This document shows positions 61,669 through 64,000 of a DNA stretch of 64,000 bases, piece by piece. The stretch covers positions 1 through 64,000 of the forward strand of contig NW_004440169.1 of NCBI RefSeq assembly GCF_000330505.1, written 5' to 3'. Position 1 is the first letter of the stretch; every line of letters begins with the position of its first letter. The position numbers and the translations under genes were made by a program. The notes under the pieces are model-generated. The model searched no databases. It was not told where the DNA came from and saw only the letters and a program-made list of their open reading frames with translations. The DNA is from Entamoeba invadens IP1. Its lineage: Eukaryota > Evosea > Mastigamoebida > Endamoebidae.

Positions 61669-62763
61669 TCAATGTTCCGAATAAAACAATTTAGTGTTCC
61701 AGACTTTGTGTCTCAGAACAGGAGCGCACCCCGTCTCTCTTGTATAAAGGATCTTTCTCTTGAAATCGACGACAAGTGAGACTCTTTCGCTGAAACACGT
61801 TCGTTGTGTGCAGTATTCTTTTGTGATATTCAATTCGTCGAATTTGCCGGTGTAAAGGAGGTAGTTATGGACCGATTGATCATATCCCCAAAGTCGCATC
61901 TTTTCAGGTTTTAATTCGTTTGTCATGATATTGATATAACGATAGATCTTAGAAGACCCACCCATCATCATTCCTCCATTACTCACTATATAATTGTTTC
62001 TAACAAACGTTCGAGTGACATTGGGACCATACGCACTATTCATCCATTTTGTGTTGTGATACTCATCAAAGCCAATACACCCCGATCGCTCAGTGTGACA
62101 CTCAATAACAAAAATCACTTCATGTGCAGAGAACGTCGCGTAGACATCAGCGAAGATGTAGACGTCCCGAAAATCACAAAGAAGAATTTTGTTGTAATTT
62201 TTGTAGCGCTCCACGCGATTTCCTGCTACGCGCGTGTCCTCAACTAATTCAGACAAATACTTTTTGTATACAAAAAAACGACGAGAAACCGCATCCGTCG
62301 GTACATCAAACTGCACGTCGATGCGAACAACTTGAAGCCCAAACGATTGCATTTCGCTCACAAAAGTGTCGTCTGGTGGGGAAGACATTAACAAGAGGAC
62401 TTTTGTAGTACGTGGGCATGACGAATTGAGGAGGCCCAAAGTGAAGTAGACCGACTCTTTGATGAATTGCCAATACCCCGGCTTTGTAAATTCAATTGCA
62501 GAAAGCCACAAGTCTCGTGGATTGTTTGGTTCGTTTGTAAATACTTGTTGGCAGACGCCCTCATAATTGAAGAGACGAGTGTCGATACCTGCGCCAACAT
62601 ATGTCGGTTGTGTGAAGTTCGGGTTTCTATTTGGAGACGTGGGAAAGGGCATTTCTGTATAAGAAAAGAGCGTTGGGTCGTATCGAAATATAATCAAAAC
62701 ATTTACAAAGACGGCTAAAAATAAAAGGGGGACTACACACATCCCAACTGGATGCAGTCGCAT
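61669..62763 (-). CDS. Putative Golgi glycosyltransferase-like type II membrane protein, paralogue 3
   Basis: 364 residues from the ATG at 62763 (MRLHPVGMCVVPLLFLAVFV, a signal-anchor). The lumenal domain has PRDLWLSAIEF, YNKILLCDFRDVYIFADVYA, SNGGMMMGGSSKIYRY, LWGYDQSVHNYLLY, CTQRTCF and GCAPVLRHKVW, aligned along the whole length with the copies at 30915 and 38224. This copy has an extra basic stretch (VEDTRVAGNRVERYKNYNK) before the D..D motif. N-glycosylation sequons NFT, NSS, NVT and NIT fit a lumenal location. The catalytic role is inferred only from motif layout. Confidence 0.78.
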   Translation of the reverse strand: MRLHPVGMCVVPLLFLAVFVNVLIIFRYDPTLFSYTEMPFPTSPNRNPNFTQPTYVGAGIDTRLFNYEGVCQQVFTNEPNNPRDLWLSAIEFTKPGYWQFIKESVYFTLGLLNSSCPRTTKVLLLMSSPPDDTFVSEMQSFGLQVVRIDVQFDVPTDAVSRRFFVYKKYLSELVEDTRVAGNRVERYKNYNKILLCDFRDVYIFADVYATFSAHEVIFVIECHTERSGCIGFDEYHNTKWMNSAYGPNVTRTFVRNNYIVSNGGMMMGGSSKIYRYINIMTNELKPEKMRLWGYDQSVHNYLLYTGKFDELNITKEYCTQRTCFSERVSLVVDFKRKILYTRETGCAPVLRHKVWNTKLFYSEH

Positions 62764-63566
62764 TTGCCTTATTAGTTTTTTTCTTAATGTTAATAAATTA
62801 ATAGAATAGTTATAATAATTAATATTATATAATAAATAATTTTAATTAGCAAATACTAGTTTTTTATATTCTTTTTTATTAAAGAGTTTAATTAAATAAT
62901 TTATTAATTTATTTTTTTTTTGAATGATTTTTCATTAAATTAACAAATATTTTTAAATAACGAATTAGTTTTTATTAATTTTTTAATTTACTTGTTTAAA
63001 TAAAATGTTTTTAATAAAATATTTATTCATTTTAAGATGTTTTTTCAGTTTTGTGTTTAATTAATTTATTTAAATTTAATTAATTATTTAATCAAATACT
63101 TTATAAATTTTTCAAAAAATAGAAATAAAATTTTATAAACGAAAATTTCCGAATTTTTAAACCATTCATATTTAGTTGATTGTTCCTTTAATTGTTAAAA
63201 CAAATTTTAATGTTTCTTTAAATAGTTTATTTTAATATAATTATAATACTTTAATATATAATAAAATTAATCAAAAATATTCAAAAATTATATATTAATA
63301 AACTAACAGGTAAAATAAACTACATTTATAGTTTATTTTTAATAATTTCAAATTTCAAATTAATTAATAATTTGGTTACAAAAAAGAATTTCAATTATCA
63401 AAAGTAAAAAAAAATGAATAATTTTTATAATATTATAATAATAATAATATTATTATTATTATTTAAAAATAAAACGAATGATATTTTATTTTAATATAGA
63501 ACATTTCCACACACTTTTAGGAATGACGCATAAAATTTCGAAAAAAAAATGTATAAAAAACACACA
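62764..63566. other. Divergent intergenic region
   Basis: About 800 bp of extreme AT content, with an (ATT)n/(AAT)n palindromic stretch at 63425-63470. It should hold the promoters of two genes. A 61-codon minus frame overlapping the ubiquitin-like gene start is its antisense shadow. Confidence 0.5.
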
Positions 63567-64000
63567 ATGATTGTCTATGTAAAGAACACAAAGACAAATA
63601 AATTTTATACCATTGAACCGCTCGAAGACACGGTAATTTCGATTAAAATTGAACTTGAAAGTGTTTTCCATGTTTCAGTTAGACAGCAAACATTGGTATA
63701 TAATTCAAAAATCCTTGATAATAATCGTATGTTATTGGAGTACAATATAAGTAACAAAACCCAACTCTATCTTATAATAAAGGACTCTTGTCCAGATCCA
63801 TTTACTTCTATATTTAATAAAGAATTATTTTCTACTTTAATAAACAATGTGCAGAGTATTCAACAAAAGATAAAACAATTACAAAACATTGATTTCACAC
63901 TACATGTATTTAACACTACTACTTCTTTGAACTCCAATGAACAAGTCAATTCATTAATTTTGGAAGATGAAAGACTTTCTATGACATCAAGGACGTTACA
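63567..64000 (+). CDS. Ubiquitin-like domain protein, partial (C-terminus off the edge)
   Basis: An open frame runs from the ATG at 63567 to the window end (144 codons). Residues 1-72 align with ubiquitin: MIVYVKNTKTNKFYTIEP then LEDTVISIKIELE, VRQQTLVYNSKILDNNRMLL and EYNISNKTQLYLIIK, against MQIFVK...[20 protein letters not shown]...LHLVLR. The start is set where ubiquitin Met1 falls; an in-frame ATG 6 codons upstream (63549) is possible. No GG end is seen; a second region follows (NNVQSIQQKIKQLQNIDFTL), so this is an N-terminal ubiquitin-like domain in a larger protein, in the manner of shuttle or quality-control factors. Confidence 0.8.
   Translation, partial: MIVYVKNTKTNKFYTIEPLEDTVISIKIELESVFHVSVRQQTLVYNSKILDNNRMLLEYNISNKTQLYLIIKDSCPDPFTSIFNKELFSTLINNVQSIQQKIKQLQNIDFTLHVFNTTTSLNSNEQVNSLILEDERLSMTSRTL

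Overview
The window looks like nuclear DNA of an Entamoeba species, most likely Entamoeba invadens (inference). The signs are very AT-rich intergenic DNA, short introns opening with GTTTGT and usually closing with TAG, a ribosomal protein gene whose first exon is only the ATG, a BspA-like cysteine-marked leucine-rich repeat protein, and several cut-and-paste DNA transposon families of the kind reported from E. invadens. Two runs of exactly 100 N (11774-11873 and 35968-36067) are scaffold gaps of unknown true length.

Region 1, about 1-38000, is gene-poor and repeat-rich. A gene truncated by the window edge (1-294, minus) is followed by long AT-rich DNA. It contains a damaged Tc1/mariner-type copy (9178-10910) and a shorter relative with the same ends (2966-3983), a TTAA-bounded piggyBac-like inverted-repeat structure (10915-16336) holding a decayed actin fragment and a nested pogo-like element (13905-15862), and a transposon with 382-bp inverted repeats (20530-22105). 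Several MITE-like repeats occur too. Intact genes here are islands: a secreted, probably GPI-anchored surface protein (18325-19857), the leucine-rich repeat protein (24346-25725), a two-RRM protein, a NADAR-family protein, a coiled-coil protein, the first of three glycosyltransferase-like paralogues, and an F-box-like multi-pass membrane protein. Two nearly identical 31-codon genes face away from each other across the second gap. A decayed leucine-rich repeat pseudogene and a lone tRNA-Lys(UUU) end the region.

Region 2, about 38200-64000, is gene-dense and mostly housekeeping: a NAP-family histone chaperone, ribosomal protein L27a, a predicted pseudokinase, a PP5-type phosphatase, a neuroguidin/LCP5-like nucleolar protein, a RasGAP, YIF1, U1 snRNP-C, exocyst Sec3, a TatD-type hydrolase, a divergent Rho-like GTPase, an actin-related protein, two further glycosyltransferase-like paralogues, an EDD-motif glycosyltransferase and, cut by the right edge, a ubiquitin-like protein. 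Six of these genes need introns to read correctly; I rebuilt them by hand from splice motifs, frame continuity and family conservation.

Functionally, the gene-dense part has a membrane-traffic and glycosylation group (YIF1, Sec3, glycosyltransferases), a small-GTPase signalling group (RasGAP, Rho-like GTPase, pseudokinase, PP5) and an RNA/ribosome group (L27a, U1-C, neuroguidin-like, RRM protein). Nothing shows that they are co-regulated; they are separate monocistronic genes on both strands. All family calls are from motifs read by eye, without database searches.
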